Under the pieces are notes generated by a model. The model searched no databases, was not told the DNA's origin, and worked only from the letters and a program-made list of their open reading frames with translations. The position numbers were made by a program, and so were the translations under genes. DNA of 64,000 nt from positions 38,047,649 through 38,111,648 of the forward strand of contig JBCNJP010000025.1 of assembly GCA_039602395.1 (NCBI GenBank), read 5' to 3'. Of this stretch, positions 1-10,668 are shown piece after piece. This DNA is from Deinandra increscens subsp. villosa. Its lineage: Eukaryota; Streptophyta; Magnoliopsida; Asterales; Asteraceae. Positions within the stretch are counted from its first letter, which is position 1, and the number at the start of each line of letters is the position of its first letter.

Positions 1-1364
1 AAAACCCGCAAAATACCTGATGCGAGGAGAAATGTGCTGACATAACGGACCCGAAGGCATCCATTTATCAAACCAAATGGAAGTGGACCTCCCATTACCA
101 ATGCACGACCACACAAACTGATGAATAAAAGGCCGAATGGCCATAATCTTCCTCCAACTCCAACAACAAATAGACGGGCATTTATACTCCCAGAAGTTCC
201 GGTTTTTAACCGATAAGCATACACCCAGGTGACCCAAAGCAAATTGCGTCTGATGAGGATACTTCAAGCATGAGTAACCATTAAGGATTTGTTCATGTCA
301 TCAATTCTTCTAATACCCAGGCCACCCTCAAACTTTGGGACACACACATGCTTCGAAGCAATTTTCGCCATCCCTTTCTTAAAGGCACCTTGACACCAAG
401 GAAAATCACGCATCTTCTTCTCAAGGGAGGAGATAACACTAGCCGGGAGGATAAAGACCGAAGACCAGAAAATATGAAGCGAGGAGAGAACAGAGATAAT
501 AAGTTCAACTCCACCCGCAAATGACAGAAATCTGTTTTTCTAGTTCACAATTTTGTTCTCAAGGCCATCAATAAGGGAAGTACATTCTTTAAGCCTAGAC
601 GAGATAAGAGGCACCCCTAAGTACCAAACCGGAAGTGCTCCCTCCTCCATACACATAATTTCCAGAATATCAGCCTTAACCTGATCCGAGACATTGCAAA
701 AGAAAGTAGTACTTTTCTGGGGATTGGGACGCAAACCTGTAGTCTTGGAAAACATAGAGAGCACCCGAAAAATTACTCTAGCAGAAGCCACATACCCCGA
801 GTAAAAATAAATAAGTCATCAGCAAAACACAAGTTGATGATCATCAGCTTCTCGCAATGGTGATGGAACCTAAAGGACTTATCAATACTAGCAGCCTGCT
901 GAAACATGAGAGTAAGCACCTCCATGACCAACATAAAAAGGTAAGGGGAGAGCGGATCCCCTTGTCTTAGCCCCGCGTTTCCCATGAATAAAAGGGAGAC
1001 GAGACACAAACCATAATCCACTTTATGAACCTCGGTTGGAAATCAAAACCAGATAACGCGGCTTCAAGGAAGCCCCAGTCAACAGTATCATAGGCTTTTT
1101 GGATGTAAATTTTGAAGGAACTACGGGGAGGACCCCACTCCCTATGATAGTTATGCATAAGTTCTTGAGTAAGCAAGATGTTATCCGAGATCCTTCTCTC
1201 TGAAATAAAAGCAGACTGATTGACATCAACAATGTTCCCAAGCTCAGTCTTAATACGATGAGCCACAATCTTGATAATACACTTGTAAATAACATTGCAA
1301 CACGAGATCGGCCTGAAGTCAGTAATCCTCCCAGGAGTTGACACTTTAGGGACCAGAGCAATAA
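1..1364 (-). pseudogene. LINE-1, 3' segment: L1-type reverse transcriptase, decayed
   Basis: Minus-strand remnant of ORF2 of a plant L1-type LINE. Reading leftward from 1359, the frames give the RT start (STPGRITDFRPISCCN, KAYDTVDW) at about 1344-967. They then give GLRQGDPLSP and the catalytic FADD box (LCFADDLFIF) at about 1021-773, the post-RT thumb (WYLGVPLISSRL) at 791-540, and a downstream piece at 520-293. The coding sense hops between frames, so it carries several indels, and one RT stretch reads KIYIQKAYD where LINE-2 has KIDIQKAYD, changing a conserved Asp. It continues beyond the left edge of the window. Its upstream half is found at 21460-23619, because gypsy-C inserted between IALVPK and the preceding NDF region. 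Assignment to a LINE is firm; activity is excluded. Confidence 0.9.
1360..1364. repeat. Target-site duplication AATAA, left copy (gypsy-C)
   Basis: AATAA directly precedes the TGTAACATCCG start of the gypsy-C LTR and recurs at 21460-21464 directly after its GTGTGACA end. A 5-bp TSD is standard for Ty3/gypsy integration and proves that 1365-21459 is one insertion into LINE-1. Confidence 0.93.
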
Positions 1365-1940
1365 TGTAACATCCGTCTCTTTTCGTTTTGCAAAAACCCG
1401 ACCCGATTTGAAACTTCGCGCGTACGGTTAAATAATTATAAAAGAACTTCGATTATTTACTAAATTAATAATAATTTAAAGAATCCAAATTTATTGTTCG
1501 ATATAAAACATTTAATTGGTTAATATTTATATGAATTGGTTTGTTGAAAATGAATATAAAACAAAATATGGACTTTCGCGTAAGTTCGATGTTTAACCGA
1601 AAGTCTTGTTTAACTCAAAAATCATATTTTAAATGTTCAAATGTTATTTTACAAAGTCAAAGATTGATTTGTGTTGTTTTAGTTTGGATTTGTTGATTTA
1701 AAACGATAATCCATCATTTCGTGATTTTTTACGCGTTTTCAGTTCAGGAACCGTCGTAACCGGGAGCCTCGTAAATTTCAAAACTCATATTTTTTTAGTT
1801 CCATCATGTTCTTATGTGCCCGTGTACTTGACTATAAAATTTGAGGTCAAACCGATTTAAAATGAGCACCGAATGAAGCAAATCAAAACAAAACAAAAGA
1901 AAAAAAAGGAAAAAAAAAGAAGAAAAAAGGATTCTGCTGA

Positions 1941-2006
1941 ATGCTAGACTCGAACCTGCGACCTGCAGGATATACCCCATGGACAATGCCACTGGGGCAG
2001 AATAGC
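1941..2006 (-). other. Antisense tRNA-like unit in the gypsy-C 5' LTR
   Basis: On the minus strand this stretch has an A-box-like CCCAGTGGCATTG, then about 30 nt later GGTCGCAGGTTCGAGTC, which contains a good B-box (GGTTCGA). A run of T follows (complement of the A-rich 1890-1930), as expected of a Pol III terminator. Stem pairing is imperfect, so it is not a functional tRNA gene. The same unit is in the 3' LTR at 19532-19597, so it belongs to the LTR rather than being a later insertion. Confidence 0.5.
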
Positions 2007-3496
2007 TTTAGTGACTGGAATTCAGTTACAGATCTTATATCCAATAACCAGACTCGAGCTGAATTTTAACATACGTGTCTGTACTCGATTTTTGCCATAA
2101 AAACTTATCCAAAGCATGTTTTTAATCCAAATTAACTACCAATAATCAATCCTTATCAACTATAATCGTATACTAATCCTTTGGAACTTTCAAACATGTT
2201 TTAGATTGAATCAAACACCTCAATTTATTATTTGTTTTAAACTTTCAAAGCTAGATAATCTTTATCTCCTCAAATCCGACCTAATCACGAATCCTACACT
2301 ATAAATACATGCATACCTCTCTTCTGGGATCCACATTCGACCATTCTATGCTCTCAATTTTGTCCCAGAAGCTCTCGATCTCATTTTCAAAAGTCAACGG
2401 GTCAGACTTTGACCATCCGATTTCTCCATTGTCCCTCGACTTTCTGAGGTAAGTTTCTTCACGAAAGTTGTTCCTCTTATTGTTTCCTTCAAGATAATAC
2501 ACTCTGTTTTCGTTAAATATGCCTAAATCAAAAAGTCAAACTTGTGTTCTTGATATTTAATTGAGGAAATCAAATAAGAACTAGTTAAAACCATAATCAA
2601 TGCTTCTGAATTATTCTCATATGTTTTTTAAAAGTAATACGATGTTTCAGTAATGTCTAAACTTGATTTTTATCATAAAGATCAAAACTTTAATGGATTG
2701 ACCCATTTAATCAAGACTTTTCTTACATAATTTTTTATCCGGAAAATTTGGTAATGATTTAATGATAGTTTCCTGATCCGGATAGTCCATAATCATGTTA
2801 TATTAGGTGTGAAATGATAAACGTTGTTAAATATGCAATTTTATAAACTTTAGGGTTGTTTTTGTAATTATGGAAACTATAGGGTAGATTTTGTCATTTA
2901 GGTAAAGTTGTGATATTTTCAATTCTGACCCTGTGGTTTAGGAATGAATAAATTAAGAACCTAAGTATATATTATTCCAAAGTTAACACATAAAACTTTA
3001 GGAGTAATTTTCTACAAATTTATGATTTAAACCCAAATCATATAAATCAATTTAATTCCCCGATTATATATATAGACATGGACTTTAATCATCTCGATTC
3101 TTCTATTCATTTAGTCTATTCATTCGACTAGGGTGATGTCGAGATTCGCGATTCTATTTCCTTCGGTGTTATTTTCTCAACGCTCGCCCTGCTAATCCGT
3201 GAGTATTTCATAGCCCCTTTTTGTTTTCTATTTTGGGGTGCAACATGAATTTATATTTAAATCATTAAACGTATTATTCTTTAAACATTTATGCGATTTC
3301 ATGTGCTAAATGTGTGAATTCTATGTGTGTGAAACTTGTGTGGATGGATTGTTGGTATTCGTTACTCATTAATCATTAATCATTAATCGCATGTGTTCCA
3401 TTAACGATCCCGAGCTTATGGTAACAATAATAGCTATTGGTTGACGACCCACCCACGATGTCGGAAATGAACTAATTTTCGATGGGTGATTGCTCC

Positions 3497-3514
3497 CTAT
3501 ATCGTCAGAGGATT
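3497..3514. repeat. Target-site duplication of LINE-2, left copy (18 bp)
   Basis: CTATATCGTCAGAGGATT occurs here and again at 9366-9383, flanking the LINE poly-T end and its 5' end. The last two T may belong to the poly-T, so the true length is 16-18 bp. This is typical of target-primed reverse transcription. Confidence 0.93.
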
Positions 3515-3711
3515 TTTTTTTGGGGGGTAAAGGGTTACCCCGATGATTTTGTATATATATACCGCAGAAAAAACAAGTAGTAAGGAAAGCCCCTACTAGT
3601 TCATACTAGGGACAAACCCCTAAGTATGTGGACACCCAAAACAATCAAACACAAGCCAGACCAAACAACCACCTAGAATAAAACAACTAGGAAAACAAAA
3701 AGACCCATGGG
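3515..3711 (-). other. LINE-2 3' UTR and poly-A tail with terminal stem-loop
   Basis: Minus strand after the ORF2 stop: a TG-rich stretch, then GGGGTAACCCTTTACCCC and poly-A. GGGTAA can pair with TTACCC around a CCCT loop. The same tail is found in LINE-3 (near 40797-40821) and in the stub at 43739-43793, so it is a family feature, perhaps the RT recognition site. Confidence 0.8.
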
Positions 3712-6225
3712 CTACGTCATGACACACTGATCCGCAAGCCCTCCAATCTTCCACAAGCTCAGCAACTGCTCCACCATAGGGTTTCTCTTAAATTTCAAAC
3801 CATTCAGCCTGTTACGAACGACATCAATAATGAGATCCGCAACAATGTCAGGAGGACGAGTATGGTTATTACACATCCTATTGTTCCTTTCCTGCCAGAC
3901 ATAATAAGCAGCGGCCTGAACAACAAGTTTGTCAATAATGTTCCAGATGGACCTGGCCTGCTTCCCTTCCAAGACACTAGCAATATCGATCCAGGAAATG
4001 CAATCCTGATCCAAGCTGGTACGGCCCATAACTAACCGCCAAACCTGGGACGAAAAAGGACATTCAAAGAACAGGTGATCCCGAGAGTCATAGCAGCTAT
4101 AACATTATATGCAGCACATCATGTTCATATTTTTCCTTCTCGAAGGATCCCAAGAAACAATCTTTTCCTGAGTGAGAAAACGATCTTGCATCACCAACCA
4201 TGATATAAACACATGGTGAGGAATGCACTTAGCAAACTAGATAAAGTGCACCCAAGGAACATGGTCGCCCCTCAACCGGATAGAATCCCAAACCACCGCA
4301 ACAAAGTAATCATACAACCTGTCATGGAGCCTCCACTTCAAACTATCATCAACATCCGGGCGGAGACTAGTGGTCAAAGATTCGATAAGAACAAGAAAAA
4401 GATCCAACCAAGCAACCGGCCAATTAAACCCATTATGGTCAAAAATGTCCTTCACCACATCCCGCGTAGTAAAACCTGCAGAAAACACAGTTCTAGGGGA
4501 AATATAATGACATAAAGGACCCGAGGGCGTCTACTTATCAAACCAGATAGAAGTACCTTTCCCATTGCCAATAACCGACCACACAAAGTTGCGAATGAGA
4601 GGCCTGATCATCATAATTTTCCTCCAACTCCAACAGGAACTAGAAGGGCAGGTGCACTCCCAAAAATTACGGTTTCTGAGCCTATACGCAAACACCCACG
4701 CAACCCAATGAGAATTGAGTTTGGAGAGAATGCTCCAAACATGGGACACCATCAAGGTTTTGTTCATATCCCCCACCCTACGAATTCCGAGTCCCCCTTC
4801 GTCCTTAGAGAGGCAGACCTGGTTCCAAGCAACTTTAGCCATCCATTTTTTAAACGTGCCTTGGCACCAAAGGAAGTCCCTCATTTTCTTTTCAATTAAA
4901 CCAACAGTGATGGACGGGAGAATGAACACCGAAGCCCAAAAAAATGTGAAGAGAGGATAAAACGGACGTGATCAGCTGAACGCTCCCCGCAAAAGAGAGA
5001 AACCTATTCTTCCAGTTAGCAATTCTGTTCTCTAAGTTCTCAATAAGGATGGAGCAGTCCTTAGGAAGAAGCCTAGAAGATAATAAAGGAACACCAAGAT
5101 ATCTAACCGGTAAAGAACCCTCCACCATACTAGTAACTGCAAGGGTTTCAGGCTTAATCTGAGGAGAGACGTTACAGAAGAAAGCTGTACTCTTCTGCGG
5201 GCTAGGAACTAACCACAACATTCTGGAGAAGACAGTAAGAGCTTTGTAGATACATCTCGCAGAAGCCACATCACCTCTGGAAAAAATAAAAAGGTCATCA
5301 GCAAAGCAGAGGTTAATAATTTTCAACCACTCGCACCTGTTATGGAATCTGAAGGAACCACCCAAACGAGCATGATGCTGAAAAAGCAAAGTAAGGATCT
5401 CCATTACCAAAGTAAAAAGATAGGAGAAAGAGGGTCCCCCTGACGAAGACCCCTCTTCCCATCAAAATAACCATGCAGGTCACCATTAATGCAAATTGAA
5501 TAAGAAGGCGTGGAAACACAGACCATAATCCAATGGACCAACTTTTGATGGAATCCAAACCCCTTAAGGACAGCCTCAAGAAAATCCCAATCAACGGTGT
5601 CATAAGCCTTCTGGATGTCAATCTTGAAGGCACAACGAGGAGGACCATAATCCCTGTGATAATTATGCATGAGCTCCTGCGTTAACAAGATATTATCCGA
5701 AATTTTCCTCCCCGGAATAAAGGCAGACTAATTAACATCCACAATTTTCTCCAAGTCATTCTTAATACGATCCGCAATAATCTTGCTGATACACTTGTAA
5801 ATAACATTACAACACGAGATAGGCCTGTAATCATTAATTTTACCTGGGGTAGAAACTTTAGGCACCAAAGCAATAACCGTGTGGTTAAGCTCCCTCAGCA
5901 GCTTACCCGAAACAAAGAAGTCCTTAACAGCAAGACAAACATGACCCCCCAATATGTGCTAGGCTTTCTTAAAAAAAGCTGCAGTAAAACCATCCGAACC
6001 AGGAGCCTTGTTATCATTCATAGCAAAGATAGTGTCCCTAATTTCCTTATCATCCACTAACCGAACCACATAATCAGCCGTAACAGGATCCAACTTACGG
6101 ATAAATAAATCAGAATTAACATGAAGATCAACATTACCCTTTCGGCCCAGGAAAGTCTCATAATGAGTCACGAAGGCAACCGACATAGAGTCACCCTCAT
6201 GTTTGTTGCCATGCATATCCACCAC
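3712..6225 (-). pseudogene. LINE-2 ORF2, reverse transcriptase and C-terminal part
   Basis: Continues from the endonuclease part. Pieces in order: linker (KLDPVTADYV, NKAPGSDGFTAAFF) at 6225-5959; RT start (YRPISCCNVIYKC) at 5952-5728; RT core (FKIDIQKAYDTVDWDFLEA, GLRQGDPLSP) at 5688-5404; FADD box (LCFADDLFIFSRG) and thumb at 5410-4892; post-RT region at 4929-4531 and 4488-4237; C-terminal zf-RVT-like end (YYVWQERNNR) at 4029-3712. A TAG near 5729-5731 replaces the Gln in DVNQSAF, and there is a frameshift near 5405 and others downstream. The enzyme would prime at nicked target DNA and copy the LINE RNA. Clear homologue of the LINE-1 and LINE-3 sequences in this window. Confidence 0.9.
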
Positions 6226-6257
6226 ACTAATAATACGACTTCTATGATTCCGGTTCT

Positions 6258-7385
6258 TTAGGGATGCATGGAAAAAAGAATATTAGAATCACCTGTGGCC
6301 AACCAGTGAACCTTAGACTTTTGTTTCAGGAAACTCTCATCATCCAACGAACAAGCATAAAACTCCTCGAGACATTTTCTCTCCTCCTCCCTTAAATTTC
6401 TATCTGACGGATTAGCATCAATAGCCAGCTGAATAACATCAAGTCTAGAACGACACTTAGCGACTTTGTTATGCTGATTTCCCTGATAAAAGAGAAGCTT
6501 TCTAAGAGGAGTCTTAAGCATTTTCAGCCTCTTAACCACACCGAATTGATGAACACCCTCAATATTCTCCTTCCAAACTTTCTCCACAGAATTCAGAAAA
6601 CCCTCTTTGGACGTTAGGAAATTAGCAAATTTAAAGGGCTTAGGTTTGTTCACCCTGCAATGAATCATCCGTAAAACACAGGGGCTATGATCCGAAATTC
6701 TAGACGGGTGGAACATAGCACTAGCAGTAGGAAACTTATCAATAAAAGCCTGATTACCCATCACCCTATCAATCTTTTTGAGAACACCAATACCAGTCTT
6801 TGGTTTCTGGCTCCAAGTGAAATGAACACCATAACCATTAATATCAAATATACCAACATCATTAACACACTCCTTAAAGTCGGACATACCAAGATCAATA
6901 ATCGAAGGACCAGCCACTCTATCCTCAATATTAAGCGCAGAGTTAAAGTCTCCCAAAATAGCCCACGGCTTGTCATGAACGAGAGCATGGTGATGCCGTA
7001 AACTAGCCCACAAATTACGTCTTTTAATGTAGTATTTATCGGCATAGACCACCGAGCAAAAGAACATCAGCTTAGACTCCTTGCAAACCACTTGAGCATG
7101 GATAACTTGGTCAGTTTGAGAAACCACCATAACCTCGTACACATTAGTATCCCACCCCATGATAATACGGGTACCTTTACTACAAAGGTTACCATTTGAC
7201 GTCCAATCCCACTTCTTAAACACACCACGACAAATTTTGAACAGATTAGCAACTTTAACATGGGACTCCAAAATAGCACATAAGCTAAGTTTAAACTCTT
7301 TTACAACATTTCGAACCTCCTTTTGTTTTAGGGGACGGTTCAAACCCCTAATATTCCATGAAGCGAGACTACCCATTGGAAACAT
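6258..7385 (-). pseudogene. LINE-2 ORF2, N-terminal endonuclease part
   Basis: A 375-codon open stretch starting MFPMGSLASWNIRGLN. ASWNIRGLN is the N-terminal signature of the APE-like endonuclease of plant L1 elements; further motifs are ILESHVK, WAILGDFNSAL (GDFN box), FTWSQ, KIDRVMGN and SDHSPCVL (the SDH catalytic box). The domain fills residues about 1-235; residues 240-375 are the linker to RT. The start overlaps the end of ORF1 by 17 bp, as usual for compact LINEs. The stretch ends at a stop, after which the coding sense continues at 6225 in another frame, so the full ORF2 is broken although this domain looks intact. Confidence 0.88.
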
Positions 7386-8611
7386 TCACAGAAGGAGTGC
7401 TTGCCCCTTTTCGTGTTTTTGTAACCCCATCAACCATAGATGCATCAGTGTCATCCATACATTCAGCCTCAACATCATCAACCTCCACACTATCAATATC
7501 CGGGTAAGTTCTACATTTCGAAGAACCTGCCTCATAATCATGTTTTCCAGTCGATAAAACCACATCCCCCTGCTCAAGCACATCAAACTTGTTAGAAAGG
7601 CTGACCCCCTTTGGCTCGATAAAACCTTCATCATCCACCTGATTCCCCGATTGCTTGGTAGGTTGCTTAACCCTTCTAGGACATCCTTCCGTATCATAGC
7701 TAAACACACAACAATGACTACACCTTGAAGGCTTCCATTCATATTCAACATGTATTGTTTCCATAAGAATGTCATCGCTATCCGGATCCGGAACTGCCAC
7801 CTTAATCACTTCCTTATAATCATGATCCGCAGAGATCTCAATCAATGCTCTAGCAAAGCTACTCCTACCCCAAGAATTCGAGCACATGGAAGCTGTAAAA
7901 GAGTCTAAACGTTTTGGTGACCCAATCTTAGTAGTAATCAGACTCAAACCATCAGCAGTGAAGGCAGCAAGAGGACATCATGGAGCTTAACCCAAACCGT
8001 AACCTGTTTAATATCATCCTTCTTCAGTTGAGTAGTAGGGCTCCACATATTAAGAAATAGGGGCTGATTTCTAAGCAGCCAGGGACCCCCTTCTAAAGCA
8101 TTAACCATACCATTTTCATCAGCGAATTTAAAGAAAAATATCCATTTGCATTCATCATCGTTTTAAGAAGACCAAACTTCTTCCAGTTTTGTTTAACATA
8201 GTACTCCACAACCGGAAATGCAATTCTGTCACCCAAAAAATACCCAAACAGCGTATAAGAGAAATTCTTTTGAACCTTACGAACTGAGTCTTTCGGCAAA
8301 ACAACATCAGCCCCATCGTGGTATGCTTCAGAGCTAAGAGGGCGAAAGTTAACCAAATTGGAGCTTTTAGGACCCCCTACACAGGAGGCATATGAAAACG
8401 GACCTCCCTGTTGCAGTCCAACCTCCGGCACCATCACCGTCGAACACTCGGCAATAGCGGGGGTAACAGATGGATGCACAGCAGTTATTGACAGGGCCGG
8501 CGTCACAGCCGGATCGTTTGTCGTAGTGACAGCAATACGTGTTGGGGCTTTACCGGCATTCTGATAGCCATCCATTTGTGCCGACGGCACCTTGTCACCC
8601 TGATTATCCAT
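7369..8611 (-). pseudogene. LINE-2 ORF1: DUF4283-type nucleic-acid-binding protein with degenerate CCHC knuckle
   Basis: It starts MDNQGDKVPSAQ at 8611. A low-complexity N-terminus of about 110 residues leads into a DUF4283-like domain (YTLFGYFLGDRIAFP). A frameshift near 8110 moves the sense to another frame, and the reading resumes at 7947 with SLITTKIGSPKRLDSFT and ARALIEISAD. The zinc knuckle reads CSHCCVFSYDTEGC: the spacing C-X2-C-X4-?-X4-C is kept but the His is a Tyr. ORF1 proteins of plant L1 elements bind the element RNA. ORF1 ends at 7369, just inside ORF2. Length (about 414 codons including the shifted part) is normal. Confidence 0.82.
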
Positions 8612-9365
8612 ACGTAACCCTACCGTTATTCCATGAGTGGAATAGGCTTCTCATCAATGTTTTTTTAACCTGCTAATTAAACTCGGGTCCTTCTTACTAT
8701 CGGGCGGCTGACCCGATTTGGAACTTGCCATGCAAAGTGATGCAAAATAACACCCGTAGAAACCCTAATCAGAAGCCTACAGCGCTAACAAATTTGTTAA
8801 ACCTCCACACCAAAATCAGGATCTAGACAGATACAACTAAGATTGATATAGAGAGTAGACACAGATTGTTACACGCTAAGGGATCACGATCGGAGAATCC
8901 GGAAACCAAGAAAACCCTAATCGGAAAACAAAGAACAACGACGAAAAAGAAACCTAAAACGGAAGTTGAAATCTGCTAGTAAGACTCGTACCCCACTAAT
9001 GTCAATCCATACCGATCAGAGAGCATAACACAGATGAATATGGGAATGAAGATTGGAATGAACGAATCCAACCCTAACAAAATCCAAACCCTAACAAAAT
9101 CCACTTGCGGTACATGTCCGGGACATAATAAAGAAATCAATGAAGATCACAGGCTCGCTAACAGATTAGACAAACGATTAGGCAATAGAAAACGAACGAG
9201 ATTAGGTTCCTTCAAATCACTAGGACAGTATAGAGAAATCATTTCTGAGTCCATCTCTAACACATATTTTCCATACCCCGTCTTCCCCTCTTGAGCACAA
9301 AGCACTCAATTAAAAGTGGTTAAATTTGTTGAACTGGTGGAGTGGTAAGTCATTACCTTTTGACT
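8612..9365 (-). other. LINE-2 5' UTR
   Basis: About 750 bp between the 5' end of LINE-2 and the ORF1 start. No ORF worth reporting; the minus strand has several AGGGTTT-type words, common in plant LINE 5' regions. It would house the internal promoter, but no particular site can be named. Confidence 0.6.
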
Positions 9366-9383
9366 CTATATCGTCAGAGGATT
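9366..9383. repeat. Target-site duplication of LINE-2, right copy
   Basis: Exact copy of 3497-3514, at the 5' end of LINE-2. Gypsy-C LTR sequence resumes directly (ATTGGTTACATATCACTC, matching ATTGGTCACACATCACTC in the 3' LTR near 21061). Confidence 0.93.
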
Positions 9384-9471
9384 GGTTACATATCACTCAT
9401 ATTACACATTGAACATAGCATATGGACATATCACTTGACACGTAATCACATGTTTTAATCTTATATGTATA
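9384..9471 (+). repeat. Gypsy-C 5' LTR, part 2
   Basis: An 88-bp LTR piece between LINE-2 and copia-1; it aligns with the 3' LTR just after 21063. Its last five bases, GTATA (9467-9471), are the left TSD of copia-1. Confidence 0.9.
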
Positions 9472-9914
9472 TGTTGAGGCTAAATTATGAGGCTTGTAAT
9501 ATTAAATAGTTTGGGCTAGGCTTAGAGGGTTTATTTAGTTTAGTAGACTAGTTTACATGGGTTTACTATTGGGCTTGGGGTTTAAGATTGGGTTTACCAT
9601 TAGGGTTTAAGGGCCCAATTGTAAACTCATGGGGTGGCTATATAAACCCCATGAGTTCACCATCATGAGGGTTGCTTGATTACGATTTCCAGAGGAGCAT
9701 TGGTGATTACGATCGTAAACCCGAGAGGAGCTAGTTTATGATTACGATTTTGTACCCGACAAGTTCATCTTGTGTGCAATATCAGGTTTTTATCGTTTAT
9801 ATTCATCTTATTCTTAGTTTTATTCTCATCTCTTTCTTGAATCACTAATCTAAAGGGATTCCGCACGTTTAGATTAGATAATATCGTGAACGGTTGTTGA
9901 TTCCTGGACCAACA
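9472..9914 (+). repeat. Copia-1 5' LTR
   Basis: 443 bp beginning TGTTGAGGCTAAATTATGAG and ending GGACCAACA; matches 14845-15277. TATA box CTATATAAACC near 9639-9649. Downstream is the 12-bp palindrome TTACGATCGTAA (9707-9718), part of a series of TTACGAT words. Confidence 0.92.
9639..9646 (+). promoter_or_regulatory. Copia-1 LTR TATA box
   Basis: CTATATAAAC lies inside the LTR, 270 bp before its end, and is repeated at the same place in the 3' LTR (near 15002). Position and sequence fit a Pol II core promoter at the U3/R boundary. Confidence 0.7.
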
Positions 9915-9915
9915 A

Positions 9916-9928
9916 TTGGTATCAGAGC
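9916..9928 (+). other. Copia-1 primer binding site (initiator tRNA-Met)
   Basis: TTGGTATCAGAGCC follows the LTR end after one or two bases. TGGTATCAGAGC is the complement of the 3' end of plant initiator tRNA-Met, the usual copia primer. Confidence 0.9.
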
Positions 9929-9997
9929 CAAGAAACGAGTGTTTCGTGGTTCTCACGATATTGATTCAAGAGATCTAAAGGTTTTTGTGAGTTTTTC

Positions 9998-10440
9998 TTG
10001 AGTTTTTTAGGTTTACGATCGAGTTTTGTGAGTTTTCTGGTCAGTTTATGGTGTTTACGACATTTTCTGGGCAGTTTTTGGTGTTTACGATTTGGTGTTC
10101 TTCGTGTTCTTCATCAACTTTGTGTTTACGACCTGGAAATTGGAGGTTACGACTTCAAGACGCGATCTTTGGACGTTTACGATCGAGAAATTCGAGTTTA
10201 CGACTTCAAGATCCGAGCTTTGAGTGTTTACGATTTTTCTCAATCGGAATCCCGTTTACGACTTTTCTCAATCGGAATCAAGTTTACGATTTTTCTCAAT
10301 CGGAATCGTGTTTACGACTTGTCTGAATCGGAATCGTTGTTTACGACTGTTCTCGATCGGAATCAGTTTCACGACCGAGTTTACGATCCGGAGGTGTTTA
10401 AGATCGGAAATAGGGTTTACGATCGGAAACTAGTTTGCGG
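9998..10440 (+). repeat. Copia-1 leader: dispersed GTTTACGA words with a 26-bp tandem core
   Basis: About 13 copies of TTTACGA(C/T) occur between the PBS and gag. From about 10228 to 10360 they become a tandem series, GTTTACGAYTTTTCTCAATC plus GGAATC, about 26 bp per unit. Open frames across this stretch reflect the repeat and are not taken as genes. The copia-2 leader has the same words (60418-60690) in different surroundings. Confidence 0.85.
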
Positions 10441-10668
10441 CAAAAAGTCATTATTTCGCACTTTCACGGAAACGGATATAACTTTTGACTCGTTTGGAGT
10501 TAGAAGCTCAAATTTTAACACGACGTTTGTGACAACAAGCCCCAGAATTCCACTCCGAAGGCCTCTGTTTTCGCGTTTTAAGTTTTTGACACTATTCTTT
10601 GAATAGTACTTTTGCCGTTATTGTCGATTTTTCAAAATTTTTAAAGGCTGCATATCTAAAGAAAGAAA

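Larger units (their letters stand above)
1365..3514 (+). repeat. Gypsy-C 5' LTR, part 1
   Basis: First of three pieces of the 5' LTR; it aligns with the 3' LTR from 18953 onward. It holds a probable TATA box (CTATAAATA) near 2298-2306, a purine-rich stretch with an antisense tRNA-like unit (1941-2006), and a GTGAGTA donor-like site near 3199. It ends where LINE-2 entered; the last 18 bases are the LINE-2 TSD. Confidence 0.9.
3515..9365 (-). mobile_element. LINE-2: full-length L1-type LINE inserted in the gypsy-C 5' LTR
   Basis: About 5.85 kb with matching 18-bp TSDs, a 3' poly-A (poly-T at 3513-3521), a 3' tail with a GGGTAA/TTACCC stem-loop, ORF2 with endonuclease and RT, and ORF1 with a DUF4283-type domain. 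Because the 5' end (near 9365) is present, the copy is not 5'-truncated. Several frameshifts and stops have silenced it. It lies antisense to its host LTR. Confidence 0.93.

Noticed and set aside
4213..4515. Plus-strand ORFs within LINE-2, also 4708-4960, 6687-7001 and 7159-7557
   Set aside because: They are antisense to the recognised LINE ORF1/ORF2 frames.
9325..9360. tRNA-like text GGTGGAGTGGTAAG near the LINE-2 5' end
   Set aside because: Only an A-box resemblance; no B-box at proper distance and no cloverleaf that I could draw.
10048..10606. Overlapping plus-strand ORFs in the copia-1 leader
   Set aside because: They arise from the stop-free GTTTACGA repeat and are open in three frames at once with repetitive translations.
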